Shown here piece after piece: positions 22,312 to 33,500 of a stretch of DNA of 64,000 nucleotides (within the stretch, counting starts at the first letter, position 1; each line of letters starts with the position of its first letter). The notes beneath the pieces are model-generated. The model was given only the letters and a program-made list of their open reading frames with translations. It did no database searches and was not told where the DNA came from. The stretch is from Cryptomeria japonica. Taxonomy: Eukaryota; Streptophyta; Pinopsida; Cupressales; Cupressaceae. The DNA lies in the NCBI RefSeq assembly GCF_030272615.1, contig NC_081410.1, forward strand, positions 570,915,152 to 570,979,151, written 5' to 3'. Position numbers and translations under genes: made by a program.

Positions 22312-25300
22312 TCAACTCTGTAGATGGGTGGTTAAAATTTGAAAAATATTTGCCAAAACCAAATTTATGCTTTCCATAAATTTCTTACTGTCCTTTAAAG
22401 CTACCTTTGTTCTTTGAACTATACTGGTGAGTTGCTGCATATGCTCTTCCAGTGTTTTCTGTCCTTGTATTAATGCCTCGGAGATTTCTTTCCTCATAGA
22501 TGCTAAATAATCCAGTCTGGGACTCAATCTTAGTCTTAGATTCTTAGCCTTATTTATTATTGTCTCCTTTTCTCTTTCTAACTTAAGTAATTCATCCTCA
22601 AAACCTGTTACTTTTTTCTCAAAAACTGATAATGTATCAGGTGAGTTAACAAAATTGTTAGCAAGTTTATCGATTTCATTTTGTACCTTGCTCATTTTCT
22701 TATCTATGTCAACTGTCAAAAAGTTTGTCTTACACATATCCTTGTATAGAGTTTTAAATTCATTTAATGAGCTGCATAGTTCAAGTAGAAGTGTGACAAA
22801 ATTCTCTATTACACTTCTTTATTTGATTTTCAAAGAATTTATGTTTTTCTATTTCCAACTTCTCCTTGACTGCATCTTCCTTTATTTTGTCAACCGTTAC
22901 TGTGTGTTCAGTAATGTATTTAGACAATGTGTCAAGTTGACTTAAAGAATCCTTGTTATCTATATTACAGTTAGGAGCTATCAATTTGAAAACTGGGATT
23001 GTGTCATCTATAGCTTTATAGGCTTGTGAACTGCAATCAGTTATTTTCTTCAAAGAATCCAAAAGAACTTCAGTTACATTGGTTGATTTGTAACCTGCAA
23101 AGGAGGAACCTATATTCTGAATTCTGCCGGTGGAGGGAGTAACCATGCTTGTAGTGACCTCTGGTAGGTCAGTCTGTGTTTCCATTTCCTTAAGCAAGGG
23201 TTTTTGTTTCTCTCCTGTTGCTGGTGGCACTGTTTCCATGTGAACCTATCCCTGTTCTAGAGCCTATTACTCTACTTGACTCTCTGTTTATTGACCTGTC
23301 TCTGTCTCTGTCTGAGTCTCTGCTTGTGGACCTTTGCTGTCGTTTGCCGGTTTCTCTATATTATCAACTTTGTGAGTCTTACCGATAGAGTCCTTGTCTA
23401 CTACAATGTTGATTGTTTGAGTATCAACATTTATTGTGTATAGAACCTCGGGATTAGGATTTGTATCCTTTATACCCATACTTTCATCTGTCGATTTATC
23501 TTTTGATGTTGTTACTGGTGGAGTAATTAGAGGCGGTGGGGATAAGTTGTCTTTTATTTTCAAGATTGGGGGACCACCAACCTTTCCTTTACCCTTATCT
23601 TTGTCCTTTTGATAGACTTTGATAGGCTTGGGGTTTTGGTACTCTTCCTGCTTTTCCTTCTCCACAAGGAATATATCCCATGCATTTTCTATCTCTTCAG
23701 TTACTTCATTCACTCTTCCTACCATTAGGGAAATATGTCGGTGTGCAATAGAGAATACTGACTGGTTGGCTTTTGCAATTAAGTCATCAATCTCCTTCGG
23801 TGAGTTTATTGGGTAAAAAACAAGTAATTTTTCAATTTTTATCTTTTTATCAAGCTCTACAATAGCTTATCTCCTTACTTCCAATCTCTTATAAAGTTCA
23901 ACTGATATTTCATCTACAACTTCCAATAAAAATTTCTTATAAATATCTAAGTGTAAGATAACACTGTTTTCAACTTGCTCTTTCTCATCAACCGATAGTG
24001 AGTCATATAGTCTGTTGATGTTTTTGAGATTTCCTTCTTCAGTGATTTCATCTAGCAATCTGTCAATCAGAGTAATATTTTGTTGAGTCCTTTTCCTTTT
24101 AGGTGTCAGATTTTTCTTAGGAGTTGTTTTCTTTACCGGTGACCTCACTGCCTGTTGTTTTTGTCTAGTTCTTCTAGGCGAAGGTGTGGATGCCGGTGAA
24201 GGATCCCTTTTCCTTACAACTCTTTTGAATGCGGTAGGTATATCACTTTCAGAAGAAGTGGCTATCGGTGAGAGGTGAGTTTCAGGTTGTAATGCCTCCA
24301 ACTCATCTTTAGTGATACCAGTTTGCTTCAGTACATCTTCTTTGATGGCCTTTGCCTATCTTGTGTGTCTTCTCACAATTGCTTCAACTTTCTTTACTCT
24401 TTTCTTAGATTGAATTTGGCTTTCAATCGTCTCAGCACTACCAAATACTTCTTCCTTTGGTTCCTTAGGAGCTTCCAGAAGGGCTTTATCATAAGTCTCA
24501 ATGATATGATCAACAGTCTCATAACCCATCTCAGTTACCCAGATTGTTCTTGGGATCACTACTTCCATCCAGATTTCATCATTTTTAATCACAAAACATA
24601 TATCATCCTTATACTTATCAACAATTTTCTATGACAGTCTAATTCTTTTGTTCATTTTGGCCTTAAGTGCTTGAAAATATTCACTAATATTCTTTTCTTT
24701 GCTTTCACCCATGTTGTTGAATAGGTCTGACAACTATTTCCCTACCGGCATATCAAATCCAAGGCTTTTGTGGCCTATATCGGGAACCTGTTTGGTTATG
24801 TGTAGCATCAAGCATACAAGAAGATTACCAAATCTAAAAGTTCTTTTCTTATCCTTCTTGTTTTTTCCTAAATTATCAATTAACTCATCCTTTAGCCATT
24901 CACATACATCAATTTTTGCATTATCCTTAAGCATGTCATAAGCACTCTTAATGCATAAACTGGAAACTAAATTGAGTCTATTGGCATGAGTTGCTTTGTA
25001 ACCAAGAATCATGCTAATGAATCTTACATTTATATTAGTTATATCATTAACCCTCAATGATCTCTTGTCGGATGTGGCACCTGTTAGTTTGGTTACTAGG
25101 TCATTTGAGACCTTCTTGATTTTGTCTTGCCTCTTACCGATGGAAGGTAACTCTGTTATAGCTTTCACAGCTTCCTTTGTGATTTTGTGGACCGAATCTA
25201 GCCAAAAGAAAGCACCATGAACCCTGCTCAATACTATCCTAATAACATACTTTGGAAAGTCTGGAATGCTAAGGATCTTAGTGAATCCTAGGGTTTCAAC

Positions 25301-25576
25301 AATTTTATGTTCAGGCTTCACATTTCTAGAATCATCACAGATAAATGTTTTGTACATGTCCTTGATTTCATCATCTCCTAGTTCTTCTATGTGACAGTGG
25401 ATGTAAATTCTAGGGTCTTCTGCATAAATAACACCTCTGGGAATTTGGGATAATGCACCTATGTTATCATCCTTTTTAGCTATCTCAGGAACTAGCTGAA
25501 ACACGGGCCTAGGGCATTTGATAACCTCGACTACAGTAGGGTTAGCTATAAATTCAAGTGCAGAGGAAGATGCCAT
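22312..25576 (-). pseudogene. Element H ORF2: unassigned protein of about 1,088 residues
   Basis: The start is the ATG at 25576 (MASSSALEFIANP). One phase runs to about 22781 (930 codons) with only in-frame stops, then a one-base shift into the last piece (22737-22312). The N-terminal domain (about 1-280) has CHIEELGDDEIK (61-72), LSRVHGAFFWLD, KITKEAVKAIT, a SDKRSLR block and an ILGYKATHANR segment, then DIGHKSLGFDMPVGK. A basic linker follows (FKRVVRKRDPSP; PKKNLTPKRKR), then a helical block (LLDEITEEGNLKN...LDIYKKFLLEV), a Pro/Thr/Asp-rich linker, and a long C-terminal helical region (TVDIDKKMSKVQNEIDKLAN; LRLSPRLDYLASMRKE). E and F carry the same order. No enzyme motif was recognised. Function unknown; a structural, nuclear-targeting or host-interaction role is a guess. 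The stop after VGK replaces a Gln kept in E. Confidence 0.82.
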
Positions 25577-25716
25577 GATAAATACCTTTATCTGCCTTTG
25601 GAAAGATGAATGCTGAAATCCTTATGCTTCTTTGCTCGAATTGCCTTTGCTCTGGAGATTTCGCACTCTTCGTGTGTTTGAATTCACGGTGAAGTGAAAT
25701 GGAGCCAAAACCTCTG

Positions 25717-25725
25717 ATTTATAAT
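25717..25725 (-). promoter_or_regulatory. Possible internal promoter (TATA box) of ORF2
   Basis: attataaat on the minus strand lies about 140 bases upstream of the ORF2 ATG. The following 110 bases look like a plant 5' leader (C/T- and CA-rich, no ATG seen in the part read). If real, ORF2 would have its own promoter inside the element, unlike normal gag-pol expression. Support is a single motif, so confidence is low. Confidence 0.35.
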
Positions 25726-25879
25726 GTTATTTTCGCCAACTACCATAATTAGTGCTTTCCGGTTAAGTAATCACTTAACTTCATTTGCCGGTATAGAAGT
25801 AATTTCTTCTTTTTACCATCAATCGAGGGAATAATAGCATATGTCTCATTTGATTGCCAAACCCTCAAGGAAACATTCT

Positions 25880-27002
25880 TCAATTTGATGAAGAGCTTCC
25901 TACAGGTGGAGTACTACTCTGTTCTACCGGTGGTGTGTTGATTGGTTCTACCGATGGAGAAGTATTTCCAACATTGTAAATGTCTGACTTTCTAATCCAT
26001 TGTTTTGAAAATCCATGCTTAACCTCTTCAACCTTTTCTTTTCCTTTCAAGCTGGGACCATTGTTATTTCTTGGTGAGGACTTGCTTCTACAAAATTTAT
26101 CAATATGCCCAATTTTGTTGCATGCATAACAAGTCACATTATTCTTTTGAATAGCGTTCCCATAACCTATGCCAGTTTGTGTTCTACATTGATTAGATGG
26201 GTGTCCAAATCTTCCACAAACATAACATCTAACATTCATTCTGCAATTTTCAGAGTTATGACCAACTTTGTTGCATTTTGAACATTTACCGATGGGTGCA
26301 TTAGTGTTCTGATAATGTCTAGATCTACATTGATTTTCTCTATGACCATACTTATTATAGTTAAAGCATTTTCCATTAAATTTGTAAGCATTAGGTTGTC
26401 TTACCAGTTTACTATGATCTTGAGTGTTTGCAGTACCAGAGCTTTCTCCAACTTCAAAACCATTCCATAAGTGTCACCTTTGGGTTTCTGATTCTTCACC
26501 AAGTTATCAAGTTCTTCTGAGTTTTTCTTGAATTTTTCTTTATGATGATTAGCAACAACCAGTTCTCTTTCTGCCTCATCAGTTCATTGGAGTCATTCTG
26601 TGTATGCATCAGATCTATTTTCAACAAATCATTTTCATAGCTAAGTCTGGTGTTCTCATTTGCTGCATCACTTAGTCTTCTGGTCAAATCTTCTTCATTA
26701 TTCTTTCTATCTTCAATTTCTTTACAAAATCTCATAGTCATATCCTACATCTCATTCTTTGTTGTCATGTTCTCTTGTTTTAGCTTGCATATTTGCTCAT
26801 TAAGACTTTCTTTTTCATCATCCTCAATTTGCATCTTTTCATAGAGTTCTCTTCTCTTTTTTCTTGCAATAGTAAGGTTTTCTTGAAGTGCTTGAATGAT
26901 TTCCTGAGCTGCCTTTAGATCATCTTCAAGTTTGATATATTTCAACTTTTCTGTATCAAAATCTGAGAGAGCTGCTTCCAATTGCTTCATTAAGTTTTCC
27001 AT
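25880..27002 (-). pseudogene. Element H ORF1: coiled-coil, zinc-knuckle Gag-like protein
   Basis: The ATG at 27002 (MENLMKQLEAALSD) comes 58 bases after the primer site. The first about 170 codons are a heptad-rich coiled coil (ALQENLTIARKKRRELYEK; IEDRKNNEEDLTRRLSDAAN) with a stop near 26742. Frame changes follow near 26560-26400. The C-terminal part has four CCHC knuckles: a first one with its second Cys changed to Tyr (CFNYNKYGHRENQC, about 26370-26330), then CSKCNKVGHNSENC, CYVCGRFGHPSNQC and CYACNKIGHIDKFC (to about 26090). It ends in a Pro/Ser/Thr tail (TPPVGSSSSN) at 25880. Knuckles of this kind bind RNA; with the coiled coil this suggests a capsid or RNA-packaging role, but it lacks the UBN2 fold seen in Copia Gag. 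ORF1 of F has the same plan. Confidence 0.82.
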
Positions 27003-27059
27003 GTCTACCGGTGTCAAGATCTTCCTCAAGCTCTTAGGGTTCTGAAAATAGAGGACCAA

Positions 27060-27071
27060 GCTCTGATACCA
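27060..27071 (-). promoter_or_regulatory. Element H primer-binding site
   Basis: tggtatcagagc on the minus strand, two bases from the LTR end; complementary to initiator tRNA-Met and the same as in A, B, C and F. Confidence 0.92.
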
Positions 27072-27073
27072 AT

Positions 27074-27844
27074 TGTTAGGATTCCCACAGATACTAAGAG
27101 GGGGGGGGTGAATCAGTATCTAACCGGTGATTAGAATTTCTTGACTTAAAACATGTATAGCATATTAAAACTATGTACCAGTAAGCAGAGAATAATGCAA
27201 TAAACATAAATAAAAGAAACCACATAAGAGAAACCCGATGTGGGAAAAACCTCGGTGGGATTTGTGACCACAATATTCACTTACTGGCCAATAAGAGAAT
27301 ATTACTGCTACAAGAGGGGCCTGCACATGCAAGAAGGCCAAGTGCCTAGAGCACACTACTCAAAATGGAAGTCTCACTGACTTACAAAATGGATTGTATA
27401 AATCCAGTGTCTTGTACTGCTTCAGAATAGCATCTATAATGCCAGATCCAGTACTAGTTTCTGCTCTGGTTCTTACATAAACCCTTAACCTATATTTTGC
27501 ATAATAGGTTTGCCTAATTACATATTTCGCATCACTTTCTTCTATCTCACTTACAATGTTCTATAATGATCTCTCTTTATATAGGAGTCATTTTACATCA
27601 TGCCTAAGTTGGCTTACAAAGATTTTACAGTAATAAAAAAATATATTACAACAAAAATCTTGTCGGCCTCAGTGCCAGTATGCTTCCTTTCCCTGTCTGT
27701 GCCGGTAGTCCAAGTGCCGGTGTAGAGTCTGCTTTGCTACTGCCAGTGTAATGTCTTGCCGATGTCATAGGATTGTAAGGTTGCTATCAATGACAAAACC
27801 TTCAATCACCTACAATGTCTCATTGGAGTGTGCATATGCCAACA
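27074..27844 (-). repeat. Element H 5' LTR
   Basis: 771 bp, starting (minus strand) tgttggcatatgcacact and ending cctaaca. TATA box tatataaa (minus) at 27583-27576, within ctcctatataaagagag. The hairpin gtgggatttgtgaccac is at 27255-27271, followed on the minus strand by the GTTTTTCCC block. The G-run/GATTCA terminal block is at 27097-27115. Confidence 0.92.
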
Positions 27845-29640
27845 CCTGAGGACCAAAGAGCCAATTCCCTAGTCTTGGCCAATCAAAGACCAAGAAAAGA
27901 GGGGCATAAATTATGAGATATTTGCATGGTGAGAGAAAAATTAAGGATTCGATCAGGCCCCGGGACATGAGCACAAAGGTGAGGACCCAAATGAGGACAA
28001 AATTGTAAGGAAGTAAAATTTAGGATGCTACAACTAATAATATATCTTATTAATACACAATGGAGAACATGAAAAAGGTATAAGATGTTTGATAATATCA
28101 TATATCCGATAATATCAAATATCTAATAATATCAGATATTTGATACCTATGGGTATTTTAAATACCTAGATTATGGCCACTCGTGGGTTATTTTTACCCA
28201 TGGGCTTGGTGTTTTTGAGCGATTTGATATCCAATTTTAATTGATATTTGATTCCTTAAGAAAAATTTCATCAAATCCAAGCATTAGATACGATTTTTTT
28301 TAATTTTCTTGTCTTTTTATCTTTCATTTGCATTTTTTGATTTATTTTTCAATTTTTTAGTTATAAATTAGGTTTTTTTAATTTCAAATACACTATGTTG
28401 TTTGAAATCTTCTAATGAAATCCAAATTTTCAACTTCAATTAGGTAAAAGGTTGATAACAATGAAAATCCACAACCACCAAACACTTTGCTACCAAACCC
28501 CTTCTCACTGCATGAGTTAATTGGTCCAATCAATCAGCCACATGTTGGCAAGTTAAATGCTAAGGATCATCACTACCCAAAGAACAATCCCATGCATGAT
28601 TTGGTGCCAAGCGTCCATTTGGGAAATTATGCAAGCTCATACAATGAACCAATTTGTTGAAGCAGTTAGGCCAAAATGATGATCCAAGGTGATGGGAAAA
28701 TTCTTTTGAAGAAAATATAATGGCATCTTGAAGATGTTCTACCACATGATCATATGGGAGAATCGTTTTCCTTTTCCTCGGTTATCTTGATTTGTAACAG
28801 GAGGACTATAAAGGGGCAGACGATATTAGTTTTAGGGGGATTCATTCTAAAAAAAGATTTTTGGCTCTACTTATACTTTAACATTTCTTATTTTATGCAA
28901 ATAGGCGCTCAGACTATGCCAATTTCTAGCCTTTGTGATTATTTATTTTCATTTATGTTGAATTATGTTTTATGTCATTTTGAGTAAGGATTGAATATTT
29001 CTAATCTATGAAATCTTGTAAGATTTCAATATAACTTCTATTGGTTGAATCATATTTAATATTGTTTAAAATTGGTGATGATGTTTTGGAATCACATTAT
29101 GCTTATGAATGAACTTATGAGATGAATATGTCTATTAGTATACTATTTTCGAGCCTTTTATCTATGCATTTGTGTATGGTTCTCTATGCTAAAAAAATGT
29201 TTTAAATCATTGAATCTCTAGTGTATCACCTTAGTTTAGATAGATTTTAGTTTTATACCTTCCCCTTTTCCCTTATGTGATGAAGAGTTGACTTCTAAAA
29301 TCTTAGAGTTTGTTCAATGAAGCACAATAGGTTCTCCATTCACTGAAATTCCCATAAGGCTATTGTCTTAAAAGAAATTTTAGGCATCAACGCCAGTAAT
29401 TTATATTCTTTCTTTTGGTAATTAAATAGTTAGAATGGGTAACACCCATTATATTAAAATAGTAAAATAAGAGTTTGACATAGTCTAAGAACATAAACCC
29501 CAGAAACCATTGAAGTTTATCAAGAAAGACAAATCCTATCCTAGCCAAAAATATCCATGAGGAAAAAAATAGATCAAATGCTAGCCTAAACTGATTCAGC
29601 CTAAATTCATACCCTAATACTTGTATCATAGACAAATGAC
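27845..29640. other. No gene recognised; right flank of element H
   Basis: Begins cctgaggaccaaagagcc, continuing the H target site. 28080-28145 holds short palindromic atatcaaatatc-type iterations similar to those at 5540-5580. The remainder is AT-rich with short frames only; a 61-codon minus-strand frame at 28560-28745 resembles nothing I know. Confidence 0.5.
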
Positions 29641-29649
29641 TTTTATCAA

Positions 29650-30850
29650 AAAAACTTGAACTCAAACCACTGATCTAAGAAGAATTCCCTTAGAGATTTG
29701 TAGTTGCCTCTCCCGAAGTGATGCCCTTGGCCTAAATGGTCCCTTCAAGTCCTTCCAAATGGATGTAGGATTTAATATATTCAGGGTCTATATTCTTCTC
29801 CATCTTTGTCTAGTTTTGAAGGAATTCCAACCCTCTTTTTTCCACAAGTTTGTTGTCATGGTATTCTTCTTCATTGTCAAGAAAAATGAGAGGGAATCGA
29901 GGGATTTCCACAAACATCTTCTAAAAATCCTTAGTGAGAGGAATACACAAGAGGACATCAATAATCATTAGGACATCATCAATACTGCCTATAACTTTCT
30001 CTTTGAAGAGTCTAATTCAGAGCATTCTTTCTTTCCCTTTGTTGAGAGCTAGCTCTAGACCGATTGCCAAAAACATAAAAGAAATGTTTGCAATCACCCT
30101 ATATTTGTGGTTGGCCATCAAGAAATCATCGCCTAGAATGGCCTTCATGACATGGAGGACAAGCGGATGGTCATATCTCAGAATGATCTTTAACTATTTA
30201 TCACCAATTTCTCCAAGAAAGGCCATATCTCCCTTTTCATAGAGCTCAAGCGAATAGGCATATCTATCACCAAACTAGCAACTGATAGTCCTTCAATGCA
30301 AAAAAGCCTCTTATTTATTTTTTGAAATATATCCAAAAAGCCTAGCTCTCCCAAATTTAGAAGAAAATATTGGAAACCCTTCCAACCCAAATTGGAAGAT
30401 TAGAATTTAACATCCAACACTCTCAAGAAGAAATAGAAAAGGTCGGTCATAATGAGTTTAATGCCTGCAAGAAGAAACAAATTAAAAGAATAACTTCTCA
30501 TTGCTAGAAAGTAAATGATCGTCCACTTCAAGTCCTTGGTAAGATGATTACAAGCTCACAATGTCAGTCCCAATATCAAAAAAAATTATTTATCTAATTA
30601 AATTGCCAATCTGCTTTCATCTAATAGACTAGTAATAAGGCCTTCGCACGAATTAGGATTCCCAAATCTCTATATTTAATTTCTCAAGCATAGTGGCCAA
30701 CCTGTCTGTCACCCTTCACAATAAATCATCAACTTTTAAATCCATATCATACTTCCCTTGTTAGCAAAGGACCAGCCTAATGAAATTTACCATAAAGAAG
30801 TCAAGATTTAAGACATGCAATCATCCCAAAAAATCTCATGAAATTATCTA
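29650..30850 (-). pseudogene. Unrecognised coding-like relic
   Basis: Minus-strand translation gives a long, protein-like but broken sequence. The most coherent part is about 30240-29700 and includes ILRYDHPLVLHVMKAILGDD, IANISFMFLAIGLELALN, SIDDVLMIIDVLLC and KSYIHLEGLEGTI with few stops. Higher up, TDRLATMLEKLNIEIWES (about 30710-30650) may belong to the same protein. Its regular Leu/Ile spacing suggests a helical protein. I do not recognise the family. A 102-codon open frame on the opposite strand (29934-30242) covers the same bases, and I cannot exclude that strand, but its composition looks less natural. This could be an old host gene copy or part of another repeat. Confidence 0.25.
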
Positions 30851-31149
30851 AGTGCAGATCTCCTACCATTTATCAAATTTGACATCATAATTAAGCTTGA
30901 AATTCAAATTCTTGAACCAAGAGAAAATACCTCTCAGCTACCCAAAAAGAAGGCAATCCCATCATCCCAGCTCCCACCTCACCAACCAGGGAGTAAAAAG
31001 AACACCTTAGCAAATCCAAAAGGTAAATCTGCCACCTTAGTCTACCATCATTCGACAAATGCCATTTCAACATCAAACTTGAGTTTGTTTATCTTCCATT
31101 TTCAGAAGAATGCTTGCTGAGACTATATGCCCATTCATTCACCTCCTTA

Positions 31150-33500
31150 TCCTATTCCACCTAGACCTGGATTGCCTCTAGCTACCCCATAAAAAAATAT
31201 CTTGATCCACCTAGATTCTGGGAATTTCCACTCAATTTTTTATCAATTGGTTAGAGGGTGATTAACCAACCTAGCCCCATTAGTAGCTCGGGAACCACTA
31301 GGCCATGAAATTGAATCCTCATTTACTCAGGCCAACAGGAGAACAAGATCTTTTTATTCAACTGATTCCTAGTAGTTGTATTTACTAATTCTATGATTTG
31401 GTCTTCAATTGTTTGACAAAGCAATTCCACTGCCATTTCTTTATCCTAAAAAATTCTACGGTTTCTCTTTTTCCATATATCCCAAATAATCATAGATGAA
31501 TTTATCTTCCACAAACTTTCAAAGGTACCTTTTCTTCTCATAGTAGACCAAAAATTAAACAATCATAGTAAAGTTTGAGGAAAGGGGCACTGAAAATTTA
31601 GTTTAGATAGACAAAATTTCCAACATTTATAAGGATAAGAATAACCTAGCAATAAGTGATCTGTTGATTCACTCTCTTATTTGCATAGAGAACATATGTT
31701 AACTCCATAAATTCCCATTTTCCTCATTCAATCTTTGGTAAGAATTTTCCTTTGGATGACAAATCAAGCAAACACCATTGGTTTTGGAAGACATTCTTTA
31801 TTCTAAAATAGTTTGCATGGCCATCCTTCCTTAATTATAGCTTCCTCTTTAATTTAATAACCTTGAATTTCACTTTATAATTTCTAAATTTGGACCCACA
31901 CCATCTTACTGTATCCTCCATATTTATAGGTATAAAGCTCCTATCCTTCAAAAGTGCTATTAATCTCTCTCTTTGATCTCCTAAGTCATTAATATCCTTA
32001 AAGGATTTCCATTTTCACTGAAGTGTGCCCTCTTGCTGAATAATCAAACCATAGTTACTCACTTTGGTTCCCCAACAATTCAAAGTCTCCTTCTTGAGCT
32101 CCTCCATATTAGGGTAGGTATCCATAATATCATAATTATCTCATGAGTCGGTCCAAAAAGAGGCTCTCTAACCATTTCCAAGCTCCCAAGTTACATGTTT
32201 GAAAATAATGTCTCTACACTCCAGTATGTAATTCCAAATTGTAGATCCTCTTAAGGGGTTCCTAGTTGTTAAAATCTGAGTGGAGTCATGACAGTCCAAA
32301 TATTTTTTTCTTAAGTATCTAACCCATTTTATATCTCCATTAGAATATATATTCCAAACTAATTTAGCTCCCATTGCTAGATTCATTAGTGCAAGTTGTC
32401 TTAATCTTGAACCCCCAACAATTTTCGGAGTGCAAATCTTTTCCCAACCTTTTAATGGAAATTTGTTGTGGTTACTTGTGCCACTTCAAAATAATCTTAT
32501 CATGATCCTATTAATTTTTTTGTTCACTGCTGAAGAGAGTTTGAAGAAAGACATCAAATAAACTAGAATTGTAGAAAGGACTGATTTAATCATCAATAAT
32601 TTCCCAGTAGAAGAAAGCCATTAACCTTTCCAAGTTCCCATTCCTTTTGAGCAACTATTAATTATATTTTCCTAATATAATTTTTTGTTAATGCCCATGA
32701 ATAATGGAGTTCCCAAGAATCTCCTCAGAAAATTTGCTTCCTTTCGATTTAAAATTCTATATAACACCCTTTGAAGGCTAGGTTGGGTGTTTAGAAAAAG
32801 GATTGCTAATTTTTTCCAATTAATTTGCTGACCCAAAGCATTGAAATATTTATCCAAAAAAGTCTTGATGATCTTTCCTTCCATTTTGTAAGCTTGCCCA
32901 AATAAAATTGTATCATCAACAAATTGTTGATTAGTCACTATTTCCAACCCCATCGTAACATTCATCCCTAACCATTTTTTGTATGACCTTAAAAAGTTGA
33001 TATATTTGCCCCAAAATTTTGCCATAATGATGAAAAAAATAAAGAAAGAAAGAGTATCTCATTGTGTAATACCCATAGATGATCCAAAAAAACCATGAGC
33101 TGCCCCATTTAATTAGGAGTAGAAATACAACTATTTACCCAATCAATCCACTCATCACAAATATCCAATTTCCTTAAGACTTCAATGAGAAATTCCCTAT
33201 CTACTAAGTCATATTCCTTAAGAATATCAAGTTTTAATATCATACTTGCCTCTCATGTTTTCCTTGTTGAATGGATCATTTCATGGGCTAAAATGATGCC
33301 TTCAATAATTAATCTTCCTAGGAAAAGACCACTTTGTTCTTTAGATATACTTTTTTTCAAGACTTTCTTCAATCTGTTTGGATTGCTAATATATATTCTT
33401 TTTTTAGAGGATAAAAAGAATATCTCGAGAAAAGTTTCATTTTCTAAAGAACATAAGAGTTGCACATGCATACAGGCCATCTGCACAATAATGAATGTTG
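31150..33500 (-). pseudogene. LINE (L1-type) reverse transcriptase relic
   Basis: Minus-strand pieces in the order of a plant L1 ORF2: RT fingers (33486-33253: RLKKVLKKSISKEQSGLFLG, then GIILAHEMIHS), a decayed palm, then QQFVDDTILFGQA (about 32920-32880, the catalytic DD kept) with GQQINWKKLAILF and FLGTPLFMGI. Next come LAMGAKLVWNIY and GSTIWNYILECRDII (32386-32168), and the C-terminal zinc region (CSLCK...ESTDHLLLGYSYPYKCW, about 31700-31620) with IIWDIWKKRNRRIF (about 31500-31450). It lacks an endonuclease domain, so it is 5'-truncated, and it has many stops. LINE RT copies its RNA at a nicked target. No poly(A) tail or target duplication was identified. Confidence 0.85.

Larger units (their letters stand above)
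21359..27844 (-). mobile_element. Element H: complete LTR element with two novel ORFs and no pol
   Basis: The 5' LTR is 27074-27844 and the 3' LTR 21359-22104 on the minus strand, with the primer site at 27071-27060 and a polypurine tract at 22118-22105. The flanks cttga (21354-21358) and cctga (27845-27849) are a near-perfect 5-bp duplication. The internal 4.97 kb is filled by ORF1 (27002-25880, coiled coil and CCHC knuckles) and ORF2 (25576-22312, about 1,088 codons). I looked on both strands for DSG protease, integrase HHCC/DDE, RT xxDD and RNase H motifs and saw none. It is therefore a non-autonomous element that nevertheless carries long protein genes. F (43739-51761) and E (56084-60287) are homologous. 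Confidence 0.9.

Noticed and set aside
29934-30242. 102-codon plus-strand frame
   Set aside because: Opposite the more protein-like minus-strand relic; kept only as an alternative there.
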